Origin: Lingula anatina
Taxonomy: Eukaryota; Brachiopoda; Lingulata; Lingulida; Lingulidae
Assembly (NCBI RefSeq): GCF_001039355.2
Contig: NW_019774103.1
Span: 472,975-536,974, forward strand
Reading direction: 5' to 3'
DNA: 64,000 bases
Both the position numbers and the translations under genes were made by a program. Below the pieces are notes generated by a model, which did not search any database, was not told the DNA's origin, and was given only the letters and a program-made list of their open reading frames with translations. Of the stretch, positions 1 to 14,104 are shown one piece after another; within the stretch, counting starts at the first letter, position 1, and every line of letters begins with the position of its first letter.

Positions 1-3000
1 TGCCTGAGGACTATTCATTCTGTGTAAGCCCTAAGGGAAATTCACCAGTTCCAGAAATTGCTTCACTTCAGATGAAGATAATGCCCTCAGAAAGCCTACA
101 TATACATGCACATAAGCAAGTAAGAATGAAGGTTTTTCAAAGGGAACCGACATGATTTTTGTTGGCTATGCTGGTGTTGTATGTTGACATACTAAGTACC
201 ATACTTTAATGATGCACAATTATATTTCAAAGTAGGGCAAAAACGAATTACTATGCTGGCTGCGTGGTACATGACATGGTACACCAGAACACTCATCCAC
301 TTATTTTGTGACTGTCGCAAGAGAGTGAATTTGTGTTAGCCTGAGTATTTCTAACAGTTGTTTTAACAGAACATTTTTGTGTTTTAAAAAGAATTTTATC
401 AGCTGCTTTTGCCAAAATTCTCTGTTTCTTTCTCTTTTTTTCATTTAAAGTGCTGGTAATCCAATTTCTGACACCACAGAAAGTACTTCTCCAAATCTTT
501 ATGTAAACACTGCTTAATCCATAACTTGGAATGGTTAGTATGTCTGAGCAAAACAGTTTCTTCCCAGAACTGATAAAACATTATCTACATATGATTTTCA
601 ATTAAACTGTTTACCATGCAATACTAATCAATCTCTTTGCTGTAAAGCAAACAGTTTTTATAGTCCTTCTTACCACTCATCGGAAATAAAGTTCGGTTCA
701 CCATACTACCAAAATTAGCCTGAATTAGAATCAAGGATCAAAATCAGAAATTGTATAGTGTATCAAATCAAGGAAGTAGATATTTGCTTCCTTGAACAAA
801 ATGCACTTCAAGATTTACATTAGAACCCTCATGATAGAGTCCTCCTCCCCTAAATAAATATACATGGTCAAGTAGTTGGTGTTCAAATCCCTGTTTTTAA
901 CAGTGTTTTTACAACTGGTTCATATAAGCATCACTATACAGTCTTGGCTTATGCCAGAAGCTTTTGGGCAAAAACCAGAGGCTTTAGGGCAAATTTATCT
1001 ATTTCAAAGATATTAATACACTGAAAGTGCATGCATCACTTACCATAAACTTTTACTTTGTTGTCCTTTGTCTGTACCACTAATATGACGTAACTTTTTA
1101 AGTCCACCATGTTCACTGTCGTCATGAGTTCTATAAGTTACAAACTTAATCTTCAGGTGGAGCTGTAACAACTCTTACAGTGGTTTTCAAGTCCAATTCC
1201 TGGTAAACATTTATTCTACACCAAGCACGGATAAATTTGGCATATAATTCATTTGCCCCTATTTGTGCTAGGAAATACATCAACATCAGTATATATCATC
1301 AATAGACCAATTAAATCCTGGCTTAATACCCAACATTTCCAGTACTGGTTTGCAGGTAATTATAACAACATTCTCGGTGAAAGCAAATCAGCCTTATGCA
1401 CCTAAATGCAAGAACTGGTGGCCTATTTATACTACACCCTATTGATTTACTCTGCCTACGTGGTATTCAAACTGCCATCGTTATCTGAATTATACACTGA
1501 GAATCTAAGGTGAACCAATACTTTTTATTGACTTTTGGGACTTTAAATTTTAGACTATCACAATTTTATAGATTTATCAATGTTGTGGATTACCTATTTA
1601 AAAAATCTGTTACACTTTGGTATTATGCCTGTGTGTACATACCAATGCCTTATCAATTTGTAAAAAGTAAATTAATCAAATAACTGTAATTATGTTTAAA
1701 AGAATTATTATTAAAAAAAAAAAGACTGAGGAACAAAATGAACCCTAAACTAATGAATAAAAGGTAAAGAAAACATGAAACCCAGGCCTTGTTATGTGGA
1801 TGGATAGGTAGATTATTCAGCTACAACAAACATGCTTAGCCTGCAGGAAATGGCAGCACAACTCCTTTTTTATTTGGGGAGGGGGGGGGGGGGGGCATCA
1901 GTCAATTTTCTTTAAAGGTATGTTTTTAAAAAGGTGGTCTGTTATCACAATTTTAAACCATATTTTATCTAAAATGAGAAAAAAACATTTACACAGTCAT
2001 GTATACCTGTTCAAAGATTAATGAAACTATTTAAGGTAAGCTGAGTAAAGAAAAAATGTGTCAACACAATCTACCCCTGTTAAAAGAATACTTCAAGGAA
2101 TATGTTTGTTTTCATCCTGGGACAGTTTAAAGTAGCGACTTTTCACTGATTGCATTAGTTAACCACAACTCGATCATTATAATAAGAGTAACTTTATAAG
2201 CCTTAATTAGCTCTACCTTTTCTCCCACAAGATCCTGCCACAACATTGCATAGTTCTGAGGGCATTTCTCTGTGCCTTATTATACGTTTCAAATAAAAGA
2301 ATGTCAAATTAAAATTTCATATTAATTTTCAAAAATTTGTTCCAACATTTAGTTTTCTTCATTTCGTACTTATACTCTTTAGTTTTCCAGTAAAAATTTG
2401 GCAAACGGTAATCTGCAGGCTAACTGGCTAGAGGACGTATCTCAAAAGGTTTTGTTCTCATTTAAACAGCGACAGTGAGAAAACATACAATATATGTTTA
2501 GCTAGAATATTAATTAGAATATAAGTTATCTGTGTGTTTTTGTTGCTTCATATATATTTTTTAGTGTGGAATACAGATCCCACAAGTTATTTAATTGGCT
2601 CTGTTGGCTAAAACACCTTTAAAGAAGATATGACAAGCTTTATGTTAAAACTTTCAATACAATATTTCACCTAGAATAACTAAGCAATTTTGAAAATAGA
2701 AAACGCATGAAAAAAACTCTTAATAATCCATGTATCTGCACATGTTGAAAGAAACGTGAACACCTAGAAAACTAGACTGAGAGAAAACGGGAAACTCCGA
2801 CAATCATCTGAGATATGCTAAGCCTCTTTTTTTTTTTTTTTTAATCTGCTGCTGCAGTTAAACCTTCAAACACTATGCCATGAGGCAAGACATTTCACAC
2901 CTGCTTCTTTCCTCTCTTAGGTGAGATGCATCAAAACATGCATATGTCACAATAAATGTTGGGGAGTAGCCTGCTATGCACTGGCTATAGACTGGTATCC

Positions 3001-4689
3001 TGGGATAGACAAGTAATCTATGCAGGAGGCTTGGTTAAACAGAAACTGAGGATAAGTACTTGCCAGTGTAACCCCTACCTGGGTTAACGGCAGGCTTTTA
3101 ACTTGAAATGGATGAAAATAAGTCTTGTCATTCAATATTAAGTGTGTAGGCAGTGTTTCAATAGCCCTTTCATAGCTCTTAGAAAAGCAGCATGCAAAAA
3201 GACATCCACCAGTCTTCATTAAAAAAAGTAAAAAGTGATGAAACATTTTTATGTTAAGACACTGAAAAATAACTGAGGGTATCAATAAATCAAGGCAACT
3301 AAACAATGACGCTCGTAATGGTTGCTGACTTTTGAATGACAATTTACTGATGAATTGCCTTCATGCCTGACAAATTAACTTCCCAGGACTGCAATAAAAC
3401 TATGTGATCGATAGAGAGGATTAAGTTTGTTATCTTCATACATTTGAAATTGAATGTCACAAGTTAAAAGCGTTTGGTAAATGAAATCAGTAGCAGTGAT
3501 GTCTGATGGGCAACAAATAGATTAGGTTAAAAAACACCAATGTAAAACATTAGATTATATTCAAACAACATACATTTGTAAATTTAGCCCTACCCTATCT
3601 TCCCTCTGTATTATATTATATATATTATTACATAGATGGTATAGCTAAAACTACATATATGTAAGCACTAGATAAGACCAATTATGCCCAGTCTGTGCCC
3701 AATTTATTTATTGGCCCTTGACAACACCATGGATTAAAAATCTACTGGCTGGGCAAATCAGATATAGGGGCAAGTAACAGAACAAATTTATTTTACTGGC
3801 ACATATTCAAATTCACTGGCAGACTGATTATATATGCCATGTAGGAATAAATCTGTATGTATATCTGTTGATAGGCCACATAACAACTACAGAGTTAATC
3901 TGCTCAGGTTTAAAAGAAATCCTTCCCTTTTGCCCATCAAATAAATGTATTCAGTGGTCAGTAACAGTGATATTTTATCAGAGATGAAAAAGAATGTCGG
4001 TAAATAATCTCATTCGGCTTCAATCAATTCCTGATTTTTATCCATCTTGTCCACCTGGTAACAGCCCAGAGTCCTGGGCGAATGAAGTCCAGACATTTCC
4101 AAAGTTGATCCATATGAAAGAAAAGTACATTTCTTTTCCTTTTAAGATGATTATCTAAAACATAACCAATGCGTGAGGACACCAATCACTTCATTATAAC
4201 TCATATATAGCCATTCCCAGGGCTGCTACCCCATGGGAGCAAACCTAGATGATGTCCATATGCTTCAAATCGATGGCATGTTTTTCTTCTGTCACATTCA
4301 ACACTGCATCATCACATTATTTCAATCTTTGATGATTGAAAAGGTCAATGTGTAGTGTTTTATCATAGGAAGAGACATATGGTGGTAAAACTGAATTATT
4401 AAACAATGTTTTCATTACTACTTGTTGGGTACAAAATGGTAGCCGAGGCAATTTTTATTTTATAATTCGGCAAACGACGAATTCTATTGATGTTTGGATT
4501 GTGGAAACTGACCCTTTCTTAGGGCTGATGTGGTGTCTATACATATTACAGGTCTCCTACAAAATTAATAACTAGTACGTCTTTCATAACAAAAGCAAAA
4601 CCCACCTTCAAACAACCATGAGAAGCCTTTTAATGACAATATTTTCAGATAAAATCATTTAAAAATGAGAATAGAAGAATAGAAGATGC
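1..4689. repeat. Duplicated non-coding block, copy 1
   Basis: This block aligns almost base for base with 7484-12395, in the same orientation, with scattered substitutions and small indels. It ends exactly at the single N at 4690. No spliced coding structure is visible; the open frame at 2974-3342 (-) recurs in copy 2 with a few substitutions, but has no domain and no supporting splice sites. It contains a poly-G tract near 1877 and poly-T near 2827. Because the homology stops at an N, this is more likely the end of a contig from the alternative haplotype than a true tandem duplication. Confidence 0.85.
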
Positions 4690-4690
4690 N
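4690..4690. other. Assembly join (N) ending duplication copy 1
   Basis: A single ambiguous base sits exactly where homology between 1-4689 and 7484-12395 ends on the left copy. Sequence after it (4691-7483) is unique in the window. This looks like a contig junction. Confidence 0.7.
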
Positions 4691-7483
4691 GCTAGCTATA
4701 ATGAGGTATAAAAATTGTGGAATAAAAACATTGCCGAGGGATTTTTCAACACATTGATATCGGAAATGTATTGAATGATACGCTGCATCTGCCATACATC
4801 ATTCTGGCTATACAAAGAAATGACTTACCTAGAAAACAATACCATCTTTTTGCAGACAAAATGGAATCACTCATGTACATCAGCATTGTGTGCCATTTGT
4901 AAAGTTCATGTCAAAAGTCTGTATACAGTTTCTCCACATTTATAAAAATATTATTTTAATGGAAAAATGCTGGTAACTATAATTAGGTTTTGTATACTGG
5001 CAGAAGGAAAGTGCTTCAGCTGAAATTGTAACTTGCCTGGAGACTGAATCTAAACTTGCGAAATATGAGATGGTATTTAAATATAAAACAATGAAATGGG
5101 AAATTGAATTTCCCCATTTTTCAAAGGATTTGACCCACCCACCTCTCACCCCCCTCCCCTTTTTTTTCTTGTGAAGGAAAAGAACTTTTCTCAACATTAG
5201 ATAGTCCTGAAAAGACATGCCTATTAACTGCTTTCTCTGTAAATTGCTTGAAATGTGTTCTTTAAGAAAATACACAGCTTAAGGCTGAAATGTATTGAAG
5301 CCACAAAACAACATGTAAAATGACTAAGGATGCATCAGAAATATAAAGTATGACTTCAGGTCACAGAGCTTTGTAGTTTGATAGCCTGTGATTACCTTAA
5401 TACTTAATAAAACTATCAATATCTTAAGCAAATGTATTCTTTGATCTTATAGAAAGCTCTTATGACATTTATGAGCATTTTTTCTTTGTGGAAAATCGGG
5501 TGAATTTACAATCCACTTATTTGCACAGAACTCAATTAAGAAGTCTATTATGTTTTTATCTGAATAAAACTCAATCCACAAAGCAAAAAGGTGCTAATAT
5601 TAGTGAATGCGCCTTCTTGAATAAAAATAAGGCTTGTTTATCACTGAAAAGCAACCCAGTGTACTGTACAGCTATCTTCATGTTGTTAAAATAGAACAGT
5701 AAACACAAGTATTATTGTTCAAAATTGATATAAAAGTTTGGAAAATTCCTTGCATACATTTTAATCCAGTTAAATATATACCAGTTACTCATCAATTTAT
5801 TCACTTATTGCCACTGTAACATATCAACGTAAAAAGTCTTTCATTTTGTTTTTATGTTTAAAAAGTGACCTCCTCATGTAGATAATATTATATTATTCTT
5901 GCAAGTCAGCTATATTCATGTTTTTAAAAAAGAACATCACATCTAAAAGAGCAGCTAACAGGTTTCATCTGTTTTTGGACTTGTTACATGTTGATTCTAT
6001 GACTGATGCTAATTCCCTTTCTTAGAAATCCAATCTTTTCCATTCAAGTGCCATGTATAAAAGTTTCCTGTATCAGCCACAAGCAACAATGAGTCTTATG
6101 GCCATGAGATATAATGCAATCATGGCAAGCCATGTTAATGCGGTCAACCGAGGGCCCACTCAATGAATTTATAATAACATCTAAATGCAACATCTAAATG
6201 CAATCCATGGTAAACAATAGCCTCCAATCTGGAGATATTCCTTTCAAATTCACATTGATTTAGATCCCTTTGACAAATCACTCATAGCTGTCATAACAAT
6301 TCTAATTAGCACAAAATTAATAGACATGAAACTGCTTTTATGACATTCTACTAATGATAATATCACATTCATTTACCAATGACACTAATTGCCTGATTGA
6401 ATAGGACAGGGTGAAATTTCCCAGTAAGACAAATCTGAGCTAAAATCATTTTGATTCCAAATCCTTTAAATTTTTTTGTTATTATTTAACCAGAGGTTTG
6501 ACTTTCTGTAACTTGATCTTTGCATTCTTTGTTTCACCTCAGACATAAATGTTGAGTGAATTTCAGTCCACATTTCATTTTCAGAAAAAAAATCCCCATG
6601 ATTTAAAGGCATTGCAGTTATGAAGTTATGAAGTACAAGGGTTTAGGTAGTCTTTGGAAGCTACATGTGTTGGTGTTACAACATTGGAATTCATGGTGCT
6701 GCTTTTAGGTAACAAAGTCAATATCAATCATCAGCCACCAACATGATGGAACTATGGATACAAGTAACTGCACCTGCAAAAATCCTTTTGACAACCTCAT
6801 ATTTTTCATTCGGCTTGGGACTGATCACAAGGATCCCTTTACTTTAAGGATACTTGTAAAAGCCTTTAACTGTTTAAATTACAGGTCCTGCCATAAGAAC
6901 TGTTACATAATATAGTCAGTTTTAAGTGTCACCCTCATCACAGCTCAACACAGTCAATTACTGTATAATTATGACATGCAAAAAGCACAAAATCATGGTG
7001 TAAGGAAAATAAAGGTACAAATCCCCTTACTAGATATTTAATACAGTATATAATATATGAGACTGCCATTTAAAGAAAAAGTAGAAAAATATGGTGTGGA
7101 ATCCAGGTAGGCCGCCTAGGCCAATTATATTTTTGGTTCCCAAAAAGTAGCAAATCCACTAATAGTTGGGAAAATATCATCCCGGTGTATATTTACTTAA
7201 ACTTGCCTAGCTAAACATGACCATCCTCTATTTTTCATATATGTTAATCCACCAAATGTATAACTATTTTATTTTAGAATTTGAAATCAAATAATGACAG
7301 TTTTATTAATACTACTGTCAGAGATGCTCTATTGGTGATAATAGTAGCTAGGATACTAGTAAGATCAATAATTATGTTTAGAAGGTATTTCACATGCAGA
7401 TATTTTACAGCGTACCATTATTTATGATAGTGCAAAGTCAATTAAATGACACAGTTGAATGGCAAAATCTTATTTTACTGGAA
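4691..7483. other. Non-coding stretch, nothing recognised
   Basis: AT-rich sequence with no recognisable exon, RNA gene or repeat family seen elsewhere in the window. If the flanking duplication is a haplotype overlap, this stretch should be allelic to the sequence just left of position 1, outside the window. Confidence 0.5.
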
Positions 7484-9360
7484 AAATGATGCCTGAGGAC
7501 TTTTCATTCTGTGCAAGCCCTAAGGGAAATTCACCAGTTCCAGAAATTGCTTCACTTCAGATGAAGATAATTCCCTCAGAAAGCCTACATATACATGTAC
7601 ATAAGCAAGTGAGAATGAAGGTTTTTCAAAGGGAACCGACATGATTTTTGTTGGCTATGCTGGTGTTGTATGTTGACATACTAAGTACCATACTTTAATG
7701 ATGCACAATTATATCTTAAAGTAGGGCAAAAACGAATTACTATGCTGGCTGCGTGGTACATGGCATGGTACACCAGAACACTCATCCACTTATTTTGTGA
7801 CTGTCGCAAGAGAGTGAATTTGTGTTAGCCTGAGTATTTCTAAGAAACAGTTGTTTTAACAGAAAATTTTTGTGTCTTAAAAAGAATTTAATCAGCTATT
7901 TTTGCCAAAATTCTCTGTTTCTTTCTCTTTTTTTCATTTAAAGCGCTGGTAATCCAATTTCTGACACCACAGAAAGTACTTCTCCAAATCTCTATGTAAA
8001 CACTGCTTAATCCATAACTTGGAATGGTTAGTATGTCTGAGCAAAACAGTTTCTTCCCAGAACTGATAAAACATTATCTACACATGATTTTCAATTAAAC
8101 TGTTTACCATGCAATACTAATCAATCTCTTTGCTGTAAAGCAAACAGTTTTTATAGTCCTTCTTACCACTCAACGGAAATAAAGTTCACCATACTACCAA
8201 AATTAGCCTGAATTAGAATCAAGGATCAAAATTAGAAACTGTACTATAGTGTATCAAATCAAGGAAGTAGATATTTGCTTCCTTGAACAAAATGCACTTC
8301 AAGATTTACATTAGAACCCTCATGATAGAGTCCTCCTCCCCTAAATAAATATACATGGTCAAGTAGTTGGTGTTCAAATCCCTGTTTTTAACAGTGTTTT
8401 TACAACTGCTACATATAAGCATCACTTTACAGTCTTGGCTTAAGCCAGAAGCTTTTGGGCAAAAACCAGAGGCTTTAGGGCAAATTTATCTATTTCAAAG
8501 ATATTTATACACTGAAAGTGCATGCATCACTTACCATAAACTTTTACTTTGTTGTCCTTTGTCTGTACCACTAATATGACATAACTTTTTAAGTCCACCA
8601 TGTTCACTGTCGTCATGAGGTCTATAAGTTACGAACTTAATCTTCAGGTGGAGCTGTAACAACTCTTACAGTGGTTTTCAAGTCCAATTCCTGGTAAACA
8701 TTTATTCTATACCAAGCACGGATAAATTTGGCATATAATTCATTTGCCCCTATTTGTGCTAGGAAATACATCAACACCAGTATATATCATCAATAGACCA
8801 ATTAAATCCTGGCTTAATACCCAACATTTCCAGTACTGGTTTGCAGGTAATTATAACAACATTCTCGGTGAAAGCAAATCAGCCTTATGCACCTAAATGC
8901 AAGAACTGGTGGCCTATTTATACTACACCCTATTGATTTACTCTGCCTACGTGGTATTCAAACTGCCATCGTTATCTGAATTATACACTGAGAATCTAAG
9001 GTGAACCAATACTTTTTATTGACTTTTGGGACTTTAAATTTTAGACTCTCACAATTTTATAGATTTATCAATGTTGTGGATTATCTATTTAAAAAATCTG
9101 TTACACTTTGGTATTATGCCTGTGTGTACATACCAATGCCTTATCAATATGTACAAAGTAAATTCATCAAATAACTGTAATTATGTTTAAAAGAATTATT
9201 ATTTAAATAAAAAAAAGACTGAGGAACAAAATGAACCCTAAACTAATGAATAAATGGTAAAGAAAACATGAAACCCAGGCCTTGTTATGTGGATGGATAG
9301 GTAGATTATTCTGCTACAACAAACATGCTTAGCCTGCAGGAAATGGCAGAACAACTCTCT

Positions 9361-9429
9361 CTTTTTTTTTTTTTTTTTTTTTTTTTTGGNNNNNNNNNNN
9401 NTTTTTTGGGGGGGGGGGGGGGGGGGGGG
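9361..9429. repeat. Poly-T / gap / poly-G low-complexity tract
   Basis: A run of T is followed by twelve N, more T and about twenty G. The equivalent in copy 1 (near 1867-1896) is a short T run then poly-G. The N run is probably an unresolved homopolymer. Confidence 0.8.
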
Positions 9430-11849
9430 CATCAGTCAATTTTATTTAAAAGTATGTTTTTTAAAAGGTGGTCTGTTATCACAATTTTAAACCATATTAT
9501 ATCAAAAATGAGAAAAAACATTCACACAGTCATGTATACCTGTACAAAGATTAATGAAACTATTTAAGGTAAGCTGAGTAAAGAAAAAATGTGTCAACAC
9601 AATCTACCCATGTTAAAAGAATACTTCAAGGAATACGTTTGTTTTCATCCTGGGACAGTTTAAAGTAGCGACTTTTCACTGACTGCATTAGCTAACCACA
9701 ACTCGATCATTATAATAAGAATTAGCTCTACCTTTTCTCTCACTAGATCCTGACACAACATTGCATAGTTCTGAGGGCATTTCTCTGTGCCTTATTATAC
9801 ATTTCAAATAAAAGTATGTCAAATTAAATTTTCATGTTAATTTTCAAAAATTTCTTCCAACATTGTTTTCTTCATTTTGTACTTATACTCTTCAGTTTTC
9901 CAGTAAAAATTTGGCAAATGGCAATCTGCAGGCTAACTGGCTAGAGGACATATCTCAAAAGGTTTTGTTCTCATTTAAACAGCAACAGTGAGAAAACATA
10001 CAATTTATGTTTAGTTAGAATATTAATTATAATATAAGTTATCTGTGTCTTTTTGTTGTTTCATATATCTTTTTTATAGTGGAATACAGATCCCACAAGT
10101 TATTTAATTGGCTCTGTTGGCTAAAACACCTTTAAAGAAGATATGACAAGCTTTATGTTAAGACTTTCAATACAATATTTCACCTAGAATAATTAAGCAA
10201 TTTAGAAAATAGAAAACACGCATGAAAAAAATTCTTAATAATCCATGTTTCTGCACACGTTTAAAGAAACGTGCACACCTAGAAAACTAGACTGAGGGAA
10301 AATGGGAAACTCCTACAATCATCTGAGATATGCTAAGCCTCTTTTTTTTTTCTTTAATCTGCTGCTGCAGTTAAACCTTCAAACACTATGCCATGGGGCA
10401 AGACATTTCACACCTGCTTCCTTCCTCTCTTAGGTGAGATGCATCAAAACATGTCACAATAAATGTTGGGGAGTAGCCTGTTATGCACTGGCTATAGACT
10501 GGTATCCTGGGATAGACAAGTAATCTATGCAGGAGGTTTGGTTAAACAGAAACCAAGGATAAGTACTTGCCAGTGTAACCCTTACCTGGGTTAACGGCAG
10601 GCTTTTAACTTGAAATGGATGAAAATAAGTCTTGTCATTCAATATTAAGTGTGTAGGCAGTGTTTCAATAGCCCTTTCATAGCTCTTAGAAAAGCAGCAT
10701 GCAAAAAGACATCCACCAGTCTTCATTAAAAAAAGTAAAAAGTAATGAAACATTTTTATGTTAAGACACTGAAAAATAACTGAGGGTATCAATAAATCAA
10801 GGCAACTAAACAATGACGCTCGTAATGGTTGCTGATTTTTGAATGACAATTTACTGATGAATTGCCTTCATGCCTGACAAATTAACTTCCCAGGACTGCA
10901 ATAAAACTATGTGATCGATAGAGAGGATTAAGTTTGTTATCTTCATTCATTTGAAATTGAATGTCACAAGTTAAAAGCGTTGGGTAAATGAAATCAGTAG
11001 CAGTGATGTCTGATGGGCAACAAATAGCTCAGATTAAAAAAAACACCAATGTAAAACATTAGATTTTATTCAAACAACATAAACCTACCCTATCTTCCCT
11101 CTATATTATATATATTACTACACAGACTATCCGGTATAGCTAAAACTACATATATGTAAGCACTAGATAAGACCAATTATGCCCAGTCTGTGCTCAAAAA
11201 ATTAAAGTTTATTGGCCCTTGACAACACCATGAATTAAAAATCTACTGGCTGGGCAAATCAGATATAGGGGCAAGTAACAGAACAAATTTATTTTACTGG
11301 CACATATTCAAATTCACTGGCATTTGGCTTGAGACTAGTGTTAACGTTGCAGGCTGATTATATATGCCATGTAGGAATAAAAGTGTATGCATATCTGTTG
11401 ATAAGACAGGCCACATAACAACTACAGAGTTAATCTGCTCAGGTTTAAAAGAAATCCTTCCCTTTTGCCCATCAAATAAATGTATTCAGTGGTCAGTAAC
11501 AGTGATATTTTATCAGAGATGAAAAAGAATGTCGGTAAATAATCTCATTCGGCTTCAATCAATTCCTGATTTTTAACCATCTTGTCCACCCGGTGACAGC
11601 CCAGAGTCCTGGCCGAATGAAGTCCAGGCATTTTCAAAGTTGATCCATATGAAAGTAAAGTACATTTCTTTTCCTTTTAAGATGATTATCTAAAACATGA
11701 CCAATGCGTGAGGACACCAATCACTTCATTATAACTCATATAAATAGCCATTCCCAGGGCTGCTACCCCATGGGAGCAAACCTAGATGATGTCCATATGC
11801 TTCAAATCGATGGCATATTTTTCTTCTGTCACATTCAACACTGCATCAT

Positions 11850-12018
11850 CAGGGGCGGATTGAGGCTGTCTTCTGGGTCTTCCGGAAGATGGTCAAATTC
11901 TTAAGTTTACATTGATGAGTACCTAATTTTTTCTGTCCGAAGACGGTCAAAAAATGGAGGATGGATCAACAAAGATAATGTGGAAGGCTGTCAGAAAATA
12001 TCTCTGGATCCGCCCCTG
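11850..12018. mobile_element. hAT-like MITE, 169 bp, present in one copy only
   Basis: The element begins CAGGGGCGGAT and ends ATCCGCCCCTG, a perfect 11-bp terminal inverted repeat. Compared with the empty site in copy 1 (near 4300), the insertion is flanked by a direct repeat: ATCAT if the CA belongs to the element, or ATCATCA counting overlap. There is no coding capacity. A related element lies in the opposite orientation at 12990-13164. Assignment to hAT is inferred from the CAGGGG-type ends. Confidence 0.75.
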
Positions 12019-12989
12019 ATCATCACATTATTTCAATCTTTGATGATTCAAAAGGTCAATGTGTAGTGTTTTATCATAGGAAGAGACATATGGTGGTAAA
12101 ACTGAATTATTAAACAATGTTTTCATTACTACTTGTTGGGTACAAAATGGTAGCCGAGGCAATTTTTATTTTATAATTCGGCAAACGACGAATTCTATTG
12201 ATGTTTGGATTGTGGAAACTGACCCTTTCTTAGGGCTGATGTGGTGTCTATACATATTACAGGTCTCCTACAAAATTAATAACTGGTACGTCTTTCATAA
12301 CAAAAGCAAAACCCACCTTCAAACAACCATGAGAAGCCTTTTTATGACAATATTTTCAGATAAAATCATTTAAAAATGAGAATAGAAGAATAGAAGATAC
12401 TTGCACAGTCAGGGAATGGGAAAACTAAGATGCCCTAAATTCATAATAGTCTTTTAATAAAACCTATTTTTGAACTTTTTTTTTACACAATGTAATGTAA
12501 ATTGTGGCTAAGGTTCCTTATTGTATTCTTATATCATATGTCCTATTGGTTTCAAATAAGTGTTTTTATATGTTTTGTTGATAGTGTCAAGACAGAAAAG
12601 CTACTGAAAAAAATCAATTTAATTTATTAGGGCAATTTCATGATTGACTGAACCCAATCAAAATGCAGTTTAACCAGCTTACTGGTTCTAAAAGAAAATA
12701 TCTTATCATAAACAACGATAATAAAGAAGAGTCTACACAAAATCAATATCTCCAATATTTTCAACGTAGTCAATTGCCTTGAAAATACATTTCTCAGAAT
12801 GTTTATAATACAGTTCTATTACTGATAAAGATAGTGATTCACTGGAACAAAATATTCAATAAAAGAGCTTTTGAATATGCTTTTCACATTTACGTATCTT
12901 CTATTGAAACAAACTAAAAATACAAGGGAAATGATGACCATGGTCATAATAATGTTGAGTGCGATGATGCCTTGGCGTCATTTCTTCTG

Positions 12990-13164
12990 CAGGGGCGGAT
13001 TCAGAGATATTTTCTGACAGTCTTCCAAATTATCTTTGTTGATCCGTTGTTCATTTTTGACCGTCTTCCGACAGAAAAAATTAGATACCCGTCAATGTAA
13101 ACTTGAAAATCTGACCGTCTTCCGGAAGACCCAGAAGACGGCCGGCCTAAATCCGCCCGTTCTG
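12990..13164. mobile_element. Second copy of the CAGGGGCGGAT MITE, inverted
   Basis: The reverse complement of 11850-12018 aligns along the whole length of this segment, with substitutions. The left end CAGGGGCGGAT is intact and the right end is mutated (ATCCGCCCGTTCTG). No clear target duplication remains, so it looks older than the 11850 copy. Confidence 0.7.
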
Positions 13165-13633
13165 GGTAGTTGTCTGCCACCCCCAGCCACAAGCAGGGGT
13201 TTGCCTTGCAGCTGTTCAACCTCTTATCTAATCAGTAAAATGTTTGCTGATATTTATAACCATTCTGTCTCTATTTATCACTTTGTTTTCATTAACTTTA
13301 GATCTGATGTAGAAAGTGGTTACAAATGCAAAAATATTATGTGAAAAGACATGATAGGAGAAAATATTAGTTTCATAATCATATGCAAAATATCATTCTT
13401 TGTTTCTGACCTGCATGGCCATATAGGACTGGCTTAACGTTAATTATTGCATATAAAATGATACTTAAGCTAGAAAATAGATATAAACAGGAATAAACGC
13501 GGCCGAGTGGGGCCGAGTGCCGAACTCCACCGGTTGTGTTGTGATGTGATGTCCTGGCACACCTAACACATGATTGATGGATCAAACTGCAAAGACAAAA
13601 AGTACATTCAAAATAATATTGTGCAAGGAGTTA

Positions 13634-13915
13634 CTATGTACCTTGGCTTCCTACGTCCTTTAAAATATAACAGAAGCACTGAGTAATTAAAAGTACTAAA
13701 TGTCCCGATTTATTTAGTATGAATCTGACCAAATGAAGAACTTGTAGAGCTTTACTTGTCAACGACTCGCATTCGTGGACGAAAATGTACGGGATTTGCC
13801 GAGTAGTTTTTCGGGTTCCATCAATGGGTACTGTATTTCTCGTGAGACATAAAACATTTTCATCTTTTGCTTGAGACAGATATGTTTTTACCAAAGTGTC
13901 TGATTGCCTGAACGC
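13634..13915 (-). CDS. Possible minus-strand exon, unrecognised (weak)
   Basis: An open frame of about 90 codons reads through 13894-13634 on the minus strand and includes the segment QIPYIFVHECESL. A possible GT donor lies near its 3' end (13638). It lies head-to-head with the plus-strand gene starting at 14105, so it could be the first coding exon of a divergent gene. No domain is recognised and no downstream exon was found, so it may be a chance ORF. Confidence 0.2.
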   Translation of the reverse strand, partial: AFRQSDTLVKTYLSQAKDENVLCLTRNTVPIDGTRKTTRQIPYIFVHECESLTSKALQVLHLVRFILNKSGHLVLLITQCFCYILKDVGSQGT

Positions 13916-14104
13916 AAAATAGCTGTTACCAAAAACTTAGTAAGAACTTCATGAAAAATACTCAAAACAAATATAAAAAGATTTCACGTCAGTTGATAAA
14001 TGAGTACTTCGCTCTTGACTACATGACGCGGAAGTGTTTGTAAGTTTGCCTGTCGACATAACCTTCTCCATTCATATATTTTGCATAAGAAGTGAGGGGA
14101 AGAA

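Larger units (their letters stand above)
7484..12395. repeat. Duplicated non-coding block, copy 2
   Basis: Second copy of the 1-4689 block. It differs by substitutions, small indels (for example about 30 extra bases near 11321-11352) and a 169-bp transposon-like insertion at 11850-12018 that is absent from copy 1. It also contains an N-filled gap at 9390-9401 between a poly-T and a poly-G tract; copy 1 has only a short T run and a poly-G tract at the matching position. No gene is supported. Confidence 0.85.

Noticed and set aside
2974-3342. 122-codon minus-strand ORF, repeated at 10481-10849
   Set aside because: Its presence twice is explained by the block duplication. It has no domain, a non-coding composition and no splice context.
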